A DNA stretch of 64,000 nt, taken from assembly GCA_036346375.1 (NCBI GenBank), contig CM070501.1, positions 33,314,539 through 33,378,538 of the forward strand, given 5' to 3'. The position numbers and the translations under genes were made by a program. The stretch comes from Guadua angustifolia. Lineage: Eukaryota > Streptophyta > Magnoliopsida > Poales > Poaceae. Shown here one piece after another: positions 47,493 to 58,942 of this stretch. Each line of letters starts with the position of its first letter. The stretch's first letter is position 1. The notes under the pieces were generated by a model that saw nothing but the letters and a program-made list of their open reading frames with translations, made no database searches and was not told the DNA's origin.

Positions 47493-48813
47493 AGTAAGCT
47501 CGGCGGGGGACCGGTTCCCGAATCGTCGACAAGAGCAATGACTCAAAAATAGAAGATCAATGAGGTAAAGCAAGGTGACCAAGGTATAAAAGATAAGGAT
47601 CTTTTTCATAGCTTTTACCGATCTTGGTGGTTGAAGAAGCAAAGATCGGATTGTTAGAATAAGTGCCATACTATTAAGAGGGGTCATTGTCGTAAGTTTG
47701 ATGTCGAGAAAAGTGTCAATGCTCAAATTATATTAAATTAGACATCTCTGGAATTAATGGCTAAAAATGAAATCAAAAGAAATTAAAAAATGCATTTTGA
47801 GGCATAAAAGCAGATGATCGTAGGGCTGCGGTAATACTGAAACTGCAGATGCTACCGCACCCCCTCATGATACCTTTTTTTCAAGATGGTGTTTTGTCCC
47901 CTGATCATGCGGTATGATCGGAGACCATGCGGTACTACCGGTGAGAGGTAGTATCGGCCAAGTGACCAACGGTCACTGACCGGGCCTTAATTGCTCCACA
48001 GTGACCATTGGGCATAGAGGAGCGGTAGTACCGGCCAAGGGAGCGGTACTATCGGCCTCTCAGCACGATTTTGAGTAATTTTTAAGCAACAGTTACATTT
48101 GGTTGGTGAGGGCTATAAATACCCCCTCACCTGCATTCAAGGGCATTCTTTGGACCTCGTTGAATACATTTGAGCTCTTGTTAGTCTCCCAAACTCTTGA
48201 AGCTTCAAAATTCATACATAAAGAGAGTTAAGAGAAAATTGAGTGGTGCATTTAGTGATTGAGCCTTAGACACTCAATTTCGACCTCAAGTATGCGTCAA
48301 TACTTATTACTCTTAGAGGTTACCGCCTCCTAGACGGCTTGAAGGCGAAGGGTTTCGGTGTTCTTTACAAGAAACTTGTGTGAAGGCCCGAACGGTTGTG
48401 AAGGCAAGAAGCTCACCTACCTGGAGTGGGGAAGAGCTACCACGAGTGATCGAGAAAGGCTCAAGCAAGTGGAGCTGGCTTCAAGAAGTTCAAGCCACCT
48501 CAACGTGAAGTAGGGGAGACCGGCAAGTCTCTAAGACCACGAGATAAAAATTCGTGTGTTCATCCTTTGTGGTTTGCATTAATTTTCTTTTTTGTGTAAT
48601 TCTTCAATTCTAGCAAATTGATTGTCTTGCTTAGATAAGTTAAGTGGTTAGATTACTTGAGTAGAAGAAATATTTTGGTGATCACTATAATTGCTTAATA
48701 TTAAAAGAGCTAAAATTGTCATACACGCTTAGAAATCCTAAAACTTGATTTTAGCGTGAAAAATTTAAAAACCTCCTATTCACCCCCTCTAGTCGGTTAT
48801 CCTTGATCCTACA
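47493..48813 (+). mobile_element. Copia LTR (family B), second copy, with intact PBS
   Basis: Repeats 44711-46019. It ends …GATCCTACA at 48813 and is followed by TGGTATCAGAG (48816-48826), matching the 3' end of initiator tRNA-Met. The element is cut off ~45 bp later by unrelated DNA. No internal coding domain is present. Confidence 0.6.
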
Positions 48814-48939
48814 AGTGGTATCAGAGTAAGAACTCTTTATTAGGGCTTTACCGCCTAAAGATGTTGATACCGGTGTTTATTTAGTTATTTAATTAATTAG
48901 CCATTAATTAGTCACTAATTTTGACATCCTTGTTGTCGG

Positions 48940-49685
48940 CGTATTTCGCCGGACAGGACCCTGTCAACGGACAGGGTTGACCACTCCTAGGATGGAGGAT
49001 AGGGTTCGGTAGAGGGCGTCTTCGTGGCTAGAAACCCTAATGACTCTCGCGTGAGGGATTCTGGGGATCAACAGATCGATGAACACGGTGATGTACCCAG
49101 GTTCAGGCCCCCAGCGCGGGTAATAGCCCTACATCCTGCTAGACCTTTGTTGAGGAAATATAGAGGTGATTACAATGGTTCTTCTGGTCTCGAGCTTGGA
49201 TAAGTCTCGGATTCGGCCCCCCTTCTCCATGCACCAGAACGCCCTTATATAGACGGGGTTGGTTCGGGCAGGTGAGAAGGTGACGCTATGCTGATCTACA
49301 ATTCATTAATTACACCCATCATTGCAGTCTTACACCGACCTATAACTCATTTATTGCACCCGTCACTGTAGCCTTGTCCTTTAGACTCCATTTAATGCCG
49401 CTGCGTGGCTTCGCCCGGTCCGCCCGGTAAGTGACACTCCTGCGACGGGTTTGGTGAGAGGTGTTAGAGGGATGGATCGTCGTCGTGTCGATAGCAGAAT
49501 TCTTCGCAATCAATGCCCTGACACAGCGTGTCAGGGGAAGGAGACTTCGAGGCGAAGCCTTCTCCTCATTCCTTTGGTTGCCTTCGTGGCCTAATGAGGG
49601 GGCCCGAACGCCCGCCCGCTTGCCAGGCCGTCACCTAAGCCGACGCCCGACGGGCAGGGCTTGATCACCCACCCGCCCACCAGAC
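48940..49685. mobile_element. Gypsy-type LTR fragment
   Basis: Starts TGTCGGCGTATTTCGCC and contains 'gatgtacccaggttcaggcccc' and 'agccctacatcctgct', phrases I associate with grass Ty3/gypsy LTRs. No coding domain and no second LTR. Confidence 0.4.
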
Positions 49686-49689
49686 CGTC

Positions 49690-49825
49690 AATTTAGAGGG
49701 ATAACCTCATCCAGTATTTTTGAGGAATGTTTCTGAGAGTTGAATGCCCCTATCTACCCATCTATCAATGGATGTAAAAAGATGGATAAAACTATCCCAT
49801 CTATCTTTGCCCTTGAATCAAACGC
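49690..49825. mobile_element. Truncated MITE sharing the 11.37 kb terminus
   Basis: Ends 'ccatctatctttgcccttgaatcaaac', the inverse of the left end of the 11374-11703 element. The other end is missing or diverged. Confidence 0.4.
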
Positions 49826-50029
49826 ATCGGAAGTGGATGGACCGATGGATAGTGGAGGACTGGAGGGTAGATACATGCTGATTAATTGAGACTCACCTTT
49901 CAGTTTACATTTAAAGGTAACAGGGTAAAATGCCCATGCCTGTCTAGTGTCTACCCATCAGGCAGAGCTTTACGAACATACTATGGGAAAAAAATCGTAC
50001 CCACCTCCATTAGGTTTTTGGTCCTGAGG

Positions 50030-50860
50030 TAATCAGGTGACTAGGCGAGATTGCCATCCTAAGCACAACACTGCCATCAACGCCGATGACCTCACACGCT
50101 GCTAAATCTGCTCGTGCATCCTGATGGCGATCCACTTCCAACGGTTCCTGATCTCCTTGGTCGCGGGAGGTAGCCCCTTTCTTGCCTCTCTTATTCGCAG
50201 AGGGAGTCCACTAAAAAGGAAATCGTCGAGGCCGTGCTCGGGAGCTCGCAGATGACCACCTGTGTTGTGCTTCCTGGCAGCAACCATTGGGTTATTAGGT
50301 GAGTAGCTCGTTTGAACGTATATGTACATTTAGACGATGACAGTTGTGTATACATTTTATCACGTAGGTTTTTTGCTAATATAGGAAAAGAGGAGTAAAG
50401 AGAGTACATCTGGCTCTTCGCAAAAAGATGACATATAGACATTATAAAATCACCTTTGTACAATGAGTTATGAGTATAATAAACACTTTTTAATATCATG
50501 ATTAAATTATTATAGAATCTAACAATCTTAAAATGTCATCTATTATATAATTTTATCTTTAGATGATATAGAAAAGTGTACAAACAATCGTCTCTATTAT
50601 CACACATATTCTTAGTAATTGCACCTAAGCGAAACCGAATTTGTATTCCTTTTTGTCAGATATTCAAATTAAAGCATATGCAACAAAAAAATATCTTGCA
50701 ATTGATTCGAGGAGATCTTTTTCCTTTCTTTTTTTCCATTTTGGTGGAGGGGAGTTTGCGCGGAGCAGACGTAGAGGAAGAAACCGGGGAAACTAATTTG
50801 AGATCTGTATGTACACGTGGCACGATCAAGAACAAGAGTCTCTAATGGCGGGATTTTGGG
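50030..50860. mobile_element. Sister copy of the 41.4-42.5 kb hAT-derived region
   Basis: Shares its outer parts with 41520-42480, but the middle (50330-50580) holds MITE-like DNA related to 27.5 kb in place of the transposase tail. A minus peptide with 'PPATKEIRNRWKW' recurs. No intact ORF. Confidence 0.4.
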
Positions 50861-51474
50861 AACTCTCTTTGACAATTTTTTTCAACTACAATGATACTTA
50901 CATACTTCTGTCTCCTGTTTCAAATAATTATCGTTTTGGATACAAAAACGGTTAAACTTTCGAAATTTTCATTATCGATATATTCTTAAATATTTAAATT
51001 TGATATATGAATATTATACGTGCAGATCTGTCTCGAAGAATATTTCCATACTATTATAAATTTATTAGATTTTATAAATATATTATAATAAAAATTATTG
51101 ATTAAAATTATATTTCAAAACCAAGTCAATAACTAAAAGGTCTAAATCGACGACTATTCGTGACAGAGCAAGTAAACGGAGCTCGCGGTGCAATTCTTTC
51201 TAAGAAAACCAACAGAAAAGGCCGACGGTGCCGTCATGCTCATAGCGACTCGGCACCGTGCCGAAGCAGCGGTCCGAGACAACCGCAGACGACAATCTCG
51301 ACTCTCGAGCGTGGCCAATAATAATTACCTCAGCGCGGAGGTCGCGCGCATTCCCACAAGCACATGCAGCTGCAGACGCCGGCACGGCTCTGGTCGAGCT
51401 CCCGCCCGGTGACCAAGAGGAAGGCTGAGGCGAGGCGGCGCAACGGGAGCTAGATAGAGGCCGCCGAGCGCGCG

Positions 51475-54263
51475 ATGGCCGCGAGGGAGGATGAGCCGCT
51501 GCTGCCGCAGGAGGAGGAGGAGGAGAAGAAGGGGTGGTGGAGGAGGTGGGGGAGCGAGGCCGGGAAGCTGGCGTACCTGGCACTGCCGATGGTGGCGGTG
51601 AGCCTGTCGCAGTACGCGGTGCAGGTGTCCTCCAACATGATGGTCGGCCACCTCCCGGGCGTCCTTCCGCTGTCCTCTGCCGCCATCGCCACCTCCCTCG
51701 CCTCCGTCTCCGGCTTCAGCCTCCTCGTCCGTACACGAATCAACCCCCCCCCCCCCCTCCCTCTTTTTTTTTTTCAGTCCTTACGCATATCCCGTGTTGC
51801 TTGCGTCTCTCTGCATCTTTTCTAACCGGAAAAGGCATCTCGCTTTCCTGGGCTTGATGCCGTGCGTTGCGCGGCTCTGCTCGTCGAGTTCGATTTGGGT
51901 ACGATCGTGCTGCCGTTTGTGCTGTGTTCTTGCATATCTTCTTGGCTCCTTGAGATGGCTCATGCCTCTAGTGGGAGAATCTTCGAGTCAAGCTGGGTAG
52001 GATGAGATTGACGACCTCTTGATTCCTTAGGTTTAGGGTTGTTGAGTGCTACTGCTACAGTTGGATGACCACGTCCTTGCATGCTTTTCCTCTGTAACTT
52101 CTTTTACCGTACGCTAAATTTAAATTATGTTTATTTTTTTATATAATAGTATTTATTTATATTTAAATAAACAATAGCTAAATCTGATTCCTTCTGTATA
52201 CAATCAACATAGTGCACGATAAAAAGTTCGTAATCCTTTCTAGTAGAAATTTGGATAGTAGGACTGAATCACTAGCGGATGAGTTCTGATTGGTGTACAT
52301 TATTTCCTATTTCGAGTTTGCAACTAGCCTTGCTAGCGAGACTGCGAGTGACACCGCAGGAAAAGCGTGCAGCTATCAAGTAGGAGTAGTACTGTAGTAG
52401 TCAATTTTGAGTAATTCTGTAAATTAAACGACCTCTTTTGATGATTTTAACGCAATTATGGAGTAGTATATGACAAGATAAATTGCCTCGGTACTACAAA
52501 TCTGCCTTCTCGATAGGATGGTTACGATATACAGTTGTAGGTGTCAAAAAGAAGTTGATATGGCATGGACATAGTGTTTAACTTTGCGTATCCTGTGTTG
52601 TTCGCTTCTCTTTGCCTTTTTGTTTTCGTTGGCAGAGGCATCGCGCTATTCTGGGTTGTATGCCGTGCATTCCTCGGCTCTGGTTGTGGAGTGCGACTTG
52701 GGCACGACGGTCATGAAATGCAAACAATAAAGAAGAGGTTCACCGGGTCTTTTACTCCATTGGTCCAGGGTCGTCGAGTTTAGTGCTACTGTTACAGCTG
52801 GATGCACATGTGACTTTGGAGTTTTTTAGTGGAAATTATTATACTGAAACTGAACTAGCGGGAGACTCCTTTTTTTTTAAGACTAGTGGGTGACTTCTGA
52901 GTCCTGATCGGTATTCAGTTAATCTTATTCCAACTAGTCTGCTAGCGACAGTGACGCTGCAGGAAAAGTATGCAGACACCAAGTAGTAGTCCATTCTCAG
53001 GAATCGTGCAAAGTATCTGTCTATGCAATGGATTTTACACAGTTTTGTCAGGATAAATTGCCTCTACTACTTAGAGCATCTCTAATGGTACTAGCTATAA
53101 AAAATATCCATATCATCTATAGATAGCATATAGACAACCTCTCTAATGGATTAGGGCATGTACTGCAGATCAGACAATTTATCATCAGAAGTATATGTCA
53201 TGTCACATAAAGACAACAAAATGCATAACTTCTATAATGACTTGTCTGCGGGTAGTCTATAAACTAATTAATTTATGTATGGGCCCATAAATTACCGTGA
53301 TCAAGCATGAGTATATAGATGGCTTTTTTCCTATAACAGGCGTTTGAGTCGTTGTTTTGCATCGAACACGGGCCATTGCCGCCCTCTCGCAAGAGACGGC
53401 AAGCACCTCTCTCTCATTAATTCTATGCCACATAGGATGATAAAGATTACGTGGCAACAACTCATTAATTACTGTTGTACATGCCCTTAGCTATAGCATT
53501 GTCTATAAAATTAAATATTAGCCCACATGTAATAGATAATAGGTGCCTTGAAATCAGTTATAGTCTGGCTATACATTAAGGCATCCGCAATGGTGCCTAG
53601 TCGGCTATCTATAAGAAGTCCATATCATCATCTATCCTATGTGGCAAGCAATTAAATAAAGAGAGAAATAAGTTATCTATAGACACATGATTGTCTATTA
53701 ATTAAATGAAGAAAGAGAGAGAGCACTATTAATTAAAAATAGCTATAGACATCTATATAGATTCACCATTGCAAGAGTTTACTATAGCATGGTACATAGA
53801 TGACATGGATCTTACTATAGAGAGCAATTATCTTTAACCATTGCGGATGCCCTTAGTAGCCGGTCTATATCTCTCTCTTTATTTTCTCTTTTCCACCTAA
53901 TCAAAATACTGAGATGGTATCTTTATAACTAGCTGAAGTGACATTATTGAAGATGGTCTTAAAGTTTGCTTGGTAGAGGTTACGATAGTTCCAATTTCCA
54001 AGCGTAGTTTTCCACTGAATTCTTTTGTGCGTCCAGTGTCTCGGAACTTGTTTTGTCAGCAAACACAGGAAAAATTGACATAGACATCCCATGTGGTTTA
54101 GCTCAGTTATTTTTGTCACAGTAAATTTCTATAAACGGTAAATCTGTAGTTCTTTCTCGAGTCTTATCAGAGGGGGTCATTTTCTGCCTTCAAACTGAAA
54201 ACTTATTGACATAGAAATCTACTCGCTCTGTTGATGTTTACTTATCCATTTTTAAAATATCTA

Positions 54264-54304
<41 letters not shown>

Positions 54305-54544
54305 TGACATAGACATCCCATGTGGTTTAGCTCAGTTATTTTTGTAACAGTAAATTTCTATAAACGGTAAATTGGTAAATCTGTAGTTCTTTCTCGAGTC
54401 TTATCAGAGGGGGTCATTTTCTGCCTTCAAACTGAAAACTTATTGACATAGAAATCTACTCGCTCTGTTGATGTTTACTTATCCATTTTAAAATATCTAT
54501 ATATATATATTAGAGGTGGAGTACATACACCAGTAGTATATTTT

Positions 54545-54589
<45 letters not shown>

Positions 54590-56901
54590 TGGTTAGATTT
54601 ATAATCAAAAGTACTTTACTAATATACTTCATTTATAACTATTTTATTTTGTATTGCTTAAAAAATAACGGTCATAACTGGATCTATTAAAGTTAAACTG
54701 ACAAGTAAACGTTAAGGAAGGACACCCCTCGTACCGAAACTGTTCCTATTTCACCTGATATTGACTATTATTGTTTCCAGTTCCCCTATTTATAATGAAT
54801 AGATTGCACCTGTACTGCTAGATTTTCAAAAAAAAAAAACTAGTCTCTATACATCTCTTTTCAAAAGTTGCATAGAGATTAAAGTGCGAATGAAAGTTTG
54901 GTAGTGATTATTTACCCCACCGCTTGACTCTTAGAGTATTACCACTTGTATTGAATTGAGATGCTTAGAAGCACTTATCAAAAAAGTAACATCAAATGCT
55001 GTATTTGTGACACAGATTGGAATGGCAAGTGCACTGGAAACTCTATGCGGCCAAGCTTATGGAGCAAAACAGTACCACACGCTGGGAGTGCACACCTACA
55101 GAGCCATAGTCACCCTTCTGGTCGCGTGTGTTCCGCTATCACTTCTATGGGTATTCATGGGTAAAATCTTGGTGCTCATAGGGCAGGACCCCTTGATCTC
55201 GCGGGGAGCCGGGAGATACATAGTCTGGCTAATTCCAGGGCTTTTCGCAAACGCGGTAATTCAGCCTATAACAAAGTTCCTGCAGTCCCAGAGCCTGATA
55301 ATCCCTCTGCTTCTGTCATCGGTTGCGACGCTGGCATTCCACATCCCTCTGTGCTGGGTGATGGTGTTCAAGACTGGGCTGGGGTTTACTGGCGCTGCTC
55401 TGTCGATAAGCATATCGTATTGGTTGAACGTGGCTATGCTCGTGGCGTACATCATGCTATCAAGCTCTTGTAAGGAGACACGCACGCCTCCGACAATCGA
55501 GGCCTTCAAGGGAGTGGATGTGTTCCTGCGCTTAGCATTGCCATCTGCACTGATGATTTGGTAATTAGCAGAAACCTACCTGACAATCCCTCTATATTTA
55601 GGTTTCCTTTTGTCCTTGGCTAATGGGATTTCTATTTTCTTTTTCAGTCTTGAATGGTGGTCATATGAGCTCCTTATTCTTATGTCAGGAGTTCTACCCA
55701 ACCCCGAGCTTCAAACCTCAGTGCTTTCGATTTGGTATGAAATGGCCACAGTATAGTAGTATAATATGCTTGTATAACCAGATTTACCTTATATTACACT
55801 TTTTTTTTACAGTCTCACAAGCATAACATTACTCTATACTATACCTTATGGGCTTGGAGCCGGTGGAAGGTATGAACACACTTAACTACATGGAAGATGC
55901 ATTTTTTATTTTCACTCCTTTGAAAAAGTTATCATTTGATAATAGCTTTTGTAAGTTTATTATTATTTTTTAATGAATAGCACGCGAGTAGCGAACGAGC
56001 TGGGTGCTGGGAACCCTGAAGGAGCTCAATCAGCAGTCCGTGTTGTGATGTCGATTGCAGTGATAGAGGCAGTTATCGTGAGTGGAACTCTATTAGCGTC
56101 ACGACGCCTCTTGGGCTATGCATTCAGCAGCGAGGAAGAGGTCGCGTCTTTTGTCGCAGCGATGGTTCCATTGGTTTGCATCTCTGTTGTTACTGATGGT
56201 CTACAAGGAGTTCTCTCAGGTTACATTTTCTCGCATTTGAAAACAATTGCGGTTCCTTTTTAGTATTCTATCATTTGATCAAACTGTTACCTATACTCAG
56301 TCCTGACATTTGCAACAAAATGTGATTGCTATTCCTTTGATTTGCTTAGCTGAGTCTGTGAACCTTTTTTTCCTCTATCCTGGAAAAATTAATGTTGTCA
56401 GGTGGCAAGCGATCGCTACTATCTGTCAATCAGAAATTTGCTGGAACACATTGTGATGGTCAGAGTCATCAATGCCTACTAACATCTGTTATTCATCAGG
56501 CATTGCTCGCGGATGTGGATGGCAGCATTTGGGCGCGTACGTCAACCTTGGCTCATTCTATTTGCTTGGAATTCCAATGGCGATCCTTCTCGGCTTTGTG
56601 CTGCATATGGGAGCAAGAGGACTTTGGATGGGAATTGCCTGTGGTTCAGTATCACAGACCACTCTTCTCTCTACCATCACATTTTTCACCAACTGGCAAA
56701 AGATGGTCTGTTCTTCATCTCATCTGACCCCATTTACACTGGCTACAATTCATATACAAAAACAAACAACGAACGAATCATTTGAAGAATTATACATGTC
56801 TTAAATTCCATTGGATTTGTACGCAGGCTGAGAAGGCTAGGGAGAGAGTGTTCAGTGAGAAGTCGACGGAGCCCGGACCGAGATATCGTCTGCTGGAATA
56901 G
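51475..56901 (+). CDS. MATE-family efflux transporter (DTX-like)
   Basis: Predicted 486-aa multi-pass membrane antiporter. Seven exons: 51475-51726, 55016-55560, 55648-55734, 55813-55869, 55981-56219, 56500-56705, 56827-56901. Frame is continuous with GT-AG introns; the first donor (gtccgt) is weak, chosen because only it keeps the frame. The N-terminus is acidic (EDEPLLPQEEEEEKKGWW). Family signatures are GKLAYLALPMVAVSLSQY, IGMASALETLCGQAYGA, LEWWSYELLILMSG, STRVANELGAGNP, VTDGLQGVLSG and GWQHLGAYVNLGSFYLLGIP. Length fits the usual 470-500 aa with 12 helices. Known: plant DTX proteins export organic cations, flavonoids or citrate by H+ exchange. The substrate cannot be read from sequence. 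No disruption seen. Intron 1 (3.3 kb) is loaded with repeats. A possible polyadenylation signal AATAAA is at 57226-57231. Confidence 0.95.
51785..53000. repeat. Ancient internal duplication within MATE intron 1
   Basis: 51785-51905 resembles 52585-52710 (gcgtatcctgtgttg…tcgctttcctggg…atgccgtgc…cggctctg). 52315-52395 resembles 52935-52990 (ctagcgac..tgacgc.gcaggaaaag.gtgcag). The order is the same, so an ~0.7-0.8 kb tandem duplication that diverged considerably is inferred. Confidence 0.55.
53151..53489. mobile_element. Tourist-like MITE nested in another MITE, MATE intron 1
   Basis: TTA (53151-53153), then GGGCATGTAC; right end GTACATGCCC followed by TTA (53487-53489). Perfect 10-bp inverted repeats. 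It interrupts a 'gagcatctctaatgg' element beginning about 53074. Confidence 0.7.
53576..53856. mobile_element. Tourist-like MITE, MATE intron 1
   Basis: TTA at 53576-53578 and 53854-53856. Ends GGCATCCGCAATGGT and ACCATTGCGGATGCC are perfect 15-bp inverted repeats. ~275 bp interior, no ORF. Confidence 0.85.
54073..54590. repeat. Duplicated ~190-bp block flanked by (AT)n, MATE intron 1
   Basis: 'attgacatagacatcccatgtggtttagctc' through 'gttgatgtttacttatcc' occurs at about 54073-54257 and again at 54302-54495. (AT)n runs separate them (54266-54302) and follow (54551-54588). The copies are nearly identical, so the duplication is recent. Confidence 0.8.
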
Positions 56902-56999
56902 CTCCACTCCAATTTTGCTGCCTTGCAAGGGGGACTGCACTTGCTTACGGAAAGTGATCATATAGATAAGGAACCAATGACATTTTTTTGGCCGTCTCA

Positions 57000-58230
57000 T
57001 ATGGAACCCACGAGGTTAATGTGTTAATCTTTCCTGAATCCCTGGTTCATATATATTTCACGTAAATTTGCTCAGCAAACAGACAGGGTTAGTTAAACTC
57101 GAGACTTGAGAGTTGCCTGACACTGTAGTACACGCATGACAGCATGGTGAAGGACGCCACATGCCTCCTGTGCTCACCGAGGATCACGGTTCGGTGTAAC
57201 AACTACTTGTAGCTGATGGCTCTCTAATAAAAGGTGTGTAGTAGTATCACAGCTCTTTCTCCACAAACACTCGCTCTGCTTTGCACAGTCGATGTTGCGC
57301 AGGCTTGTTTATTTATAGCTGGTGGACCTCGTGTCTTCAGATGATCATGGAAGATGAGCACATCAAGTAGTGCTGAACTGAAAGTCAGTTGCCACTTTCG
57401 TCAGTATTTAGGGCATGTACTTTACCTTTTTCGACAACTGAGAATTACTCCAGCGTCCACCGGGCTGTGCCCAACAGAGCAGATTCCCAAAATTCAATCT
57501 TACAGGCTTACAGCACCCCAACCAGTGAGGCAGTGACCAACAGAAAACAAAGAAAGGCGGGGCACCTGCACTCGATTTACATCTCAGGGAGCTAATAGTC
57601 CAACCAACATCCAGTAACACACAAACACCCGCCCAGCCAGCATGTCAAAGAACAAGCTAGATGAAAAGGAGACGGCAACACCCATCAGGTCGAAGTGGAG
57701 CCATATCAAGTGATCCCATCACTAGCCATAGCCAAGCTACTACACCAAAGCATTCAATTGAGAAGTATACCTAAGCAAGCAAGCAAGCGCACTGACACAC
57801 CTGGGTTAATAATACCGCTTCGACCTCAGTTTTCGACGAGCCAATGGCATTGAAATTAAGGAAAAACTGAACGAAATTTGTGAAAAACCAAATGTTTTCG
57901 AAAGTCAAATAAACTTAAATTTGGGTCAAATAGCGGAGCGAAATTCAAATGAAAAGTTCGAAAACCGTTCGAAAAGCGACGAATTTCGAGCGGTTTTCTT
58001 GAAAATCAGCAATAGGTTGAAAAATTGGGAAAAAAAATTCTTTTAGGAAACTTTTCTTCAAACTTCGTTTTTCAAAAAAATTCACGCCAAAGGTCATAAA
58101 GCTATTAATACTATTTTTAGAAAACTTTTGAATAGATTTTTTCAAATTTTCTAAATTTTTGAATTTGAATTTGAGCGGTAAACGAATGGTATGCTTATGA
58201 AATTTGAAACCCAGACACACACGCAAATAA
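57000..58230. other. MATE 3' flank and AT-rich intergenic DNA
   Basis: Contains the likely MATE polyadenylation signal (57226). From 57830 to 58190 it is AT-rich with many 'cgaaaa/ttttcg' inverted phrases similar in style to 12.75-13.04 kb. No gene recognised. Confidence 0.4.
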
Positions 58231-58395
58231 GATCAGTGCACATCCAAGCATAGACTAGGCCTGAGCCCAGCGGAATCGGGATCCAAGAAGCCGTAGCGTC
58301 CCGAGAGCTGTGACTCCACTGAGAGACCCGAACACCCAAGCTGGCACACTGGCGGCTAGGTACATCTCGCACCTAGTCGCAGTGCAGAAATACGT

Positions 58396-58485
58396 GTAAT
58401 TGGGGTAGTGCCGTTGTTGATGTACCCCAATTACAAACTTACTCATTGATCGCTATCTATCCTAGATCAATGAGTAAGTTTGTAA
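58396..58485. repeat. Two adjacent perfect hairpins (12-bp and 21-bp stems)
   Basis: GTAATTGGGGTA (58396-58407) pairs with its exact inverse at 58423-58434. TTACAAACTTACTCATTGATC (58431-58451 minus one end base) pairs perfectly over 21 bp with 58465-58485 across a 13-nt loop. The two structures share four bases (58431-58434), so only one can form fully at a time. Confidence 0.85.
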
Positions 58486-58588
58486 GGCCGACACACATAC
58501 AAGTGCAGAAGTGCACGTATTCATCTACATGCTCGTGTGTGCGTGGTGGTAAAGGGTATATGTGTTATGCTATAACTGACAACATTTC

Positions 58589-58879
58589 TAAGGGTATGTA
58601 CAAGAAGACTTCTTTGGCTTATTTTTAGCATGTTCATATCAAATTTGTCCTATACGGAAGAGTGAGAAAAAAGAAGAGGAAAAGAACTGGCTCTTATTTA
58701 GTAATAAGCATTGCATGGGAGTATAGATAGATTAGTTATGTATAAAAGAGAAGAGATAATTAATGCAGAACATCTAAAGCCAATTTCTAGAGGTAGCTAT
58801 TGTATAAGTTGATTTTAGTATTTACTCTAGATGATATGGATGGAGTAAGTATCTGCCTTTATTATTGTACTTGCCCTAA
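58589..58879. mobile_element. Tourist-like MITE
   Basis: TAA at 58589-58591 then GGGTATGTACAA; right end ATTGTACTTGCCC then TAA at 58877-58879. Imperfect inverted ends, 285-bp interior, no ORF. Confidence 0.65.
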
Positions 58880-58942
58880 TGGCACATGGTGACCTCACTG
58901 ATTCCAACAATGAAGATGGTAGTTCACAATAATCACTTGGAA

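Noticed and set aside
56392..56499. Possible extra MATE exon starting at the CAG before 56401
   Set aside because: Using the acceptor at 56499 gives the conserved LSG-IARGCGWQ junction in frame; inclusion of the earlier stretch would insert non-conserved residues.
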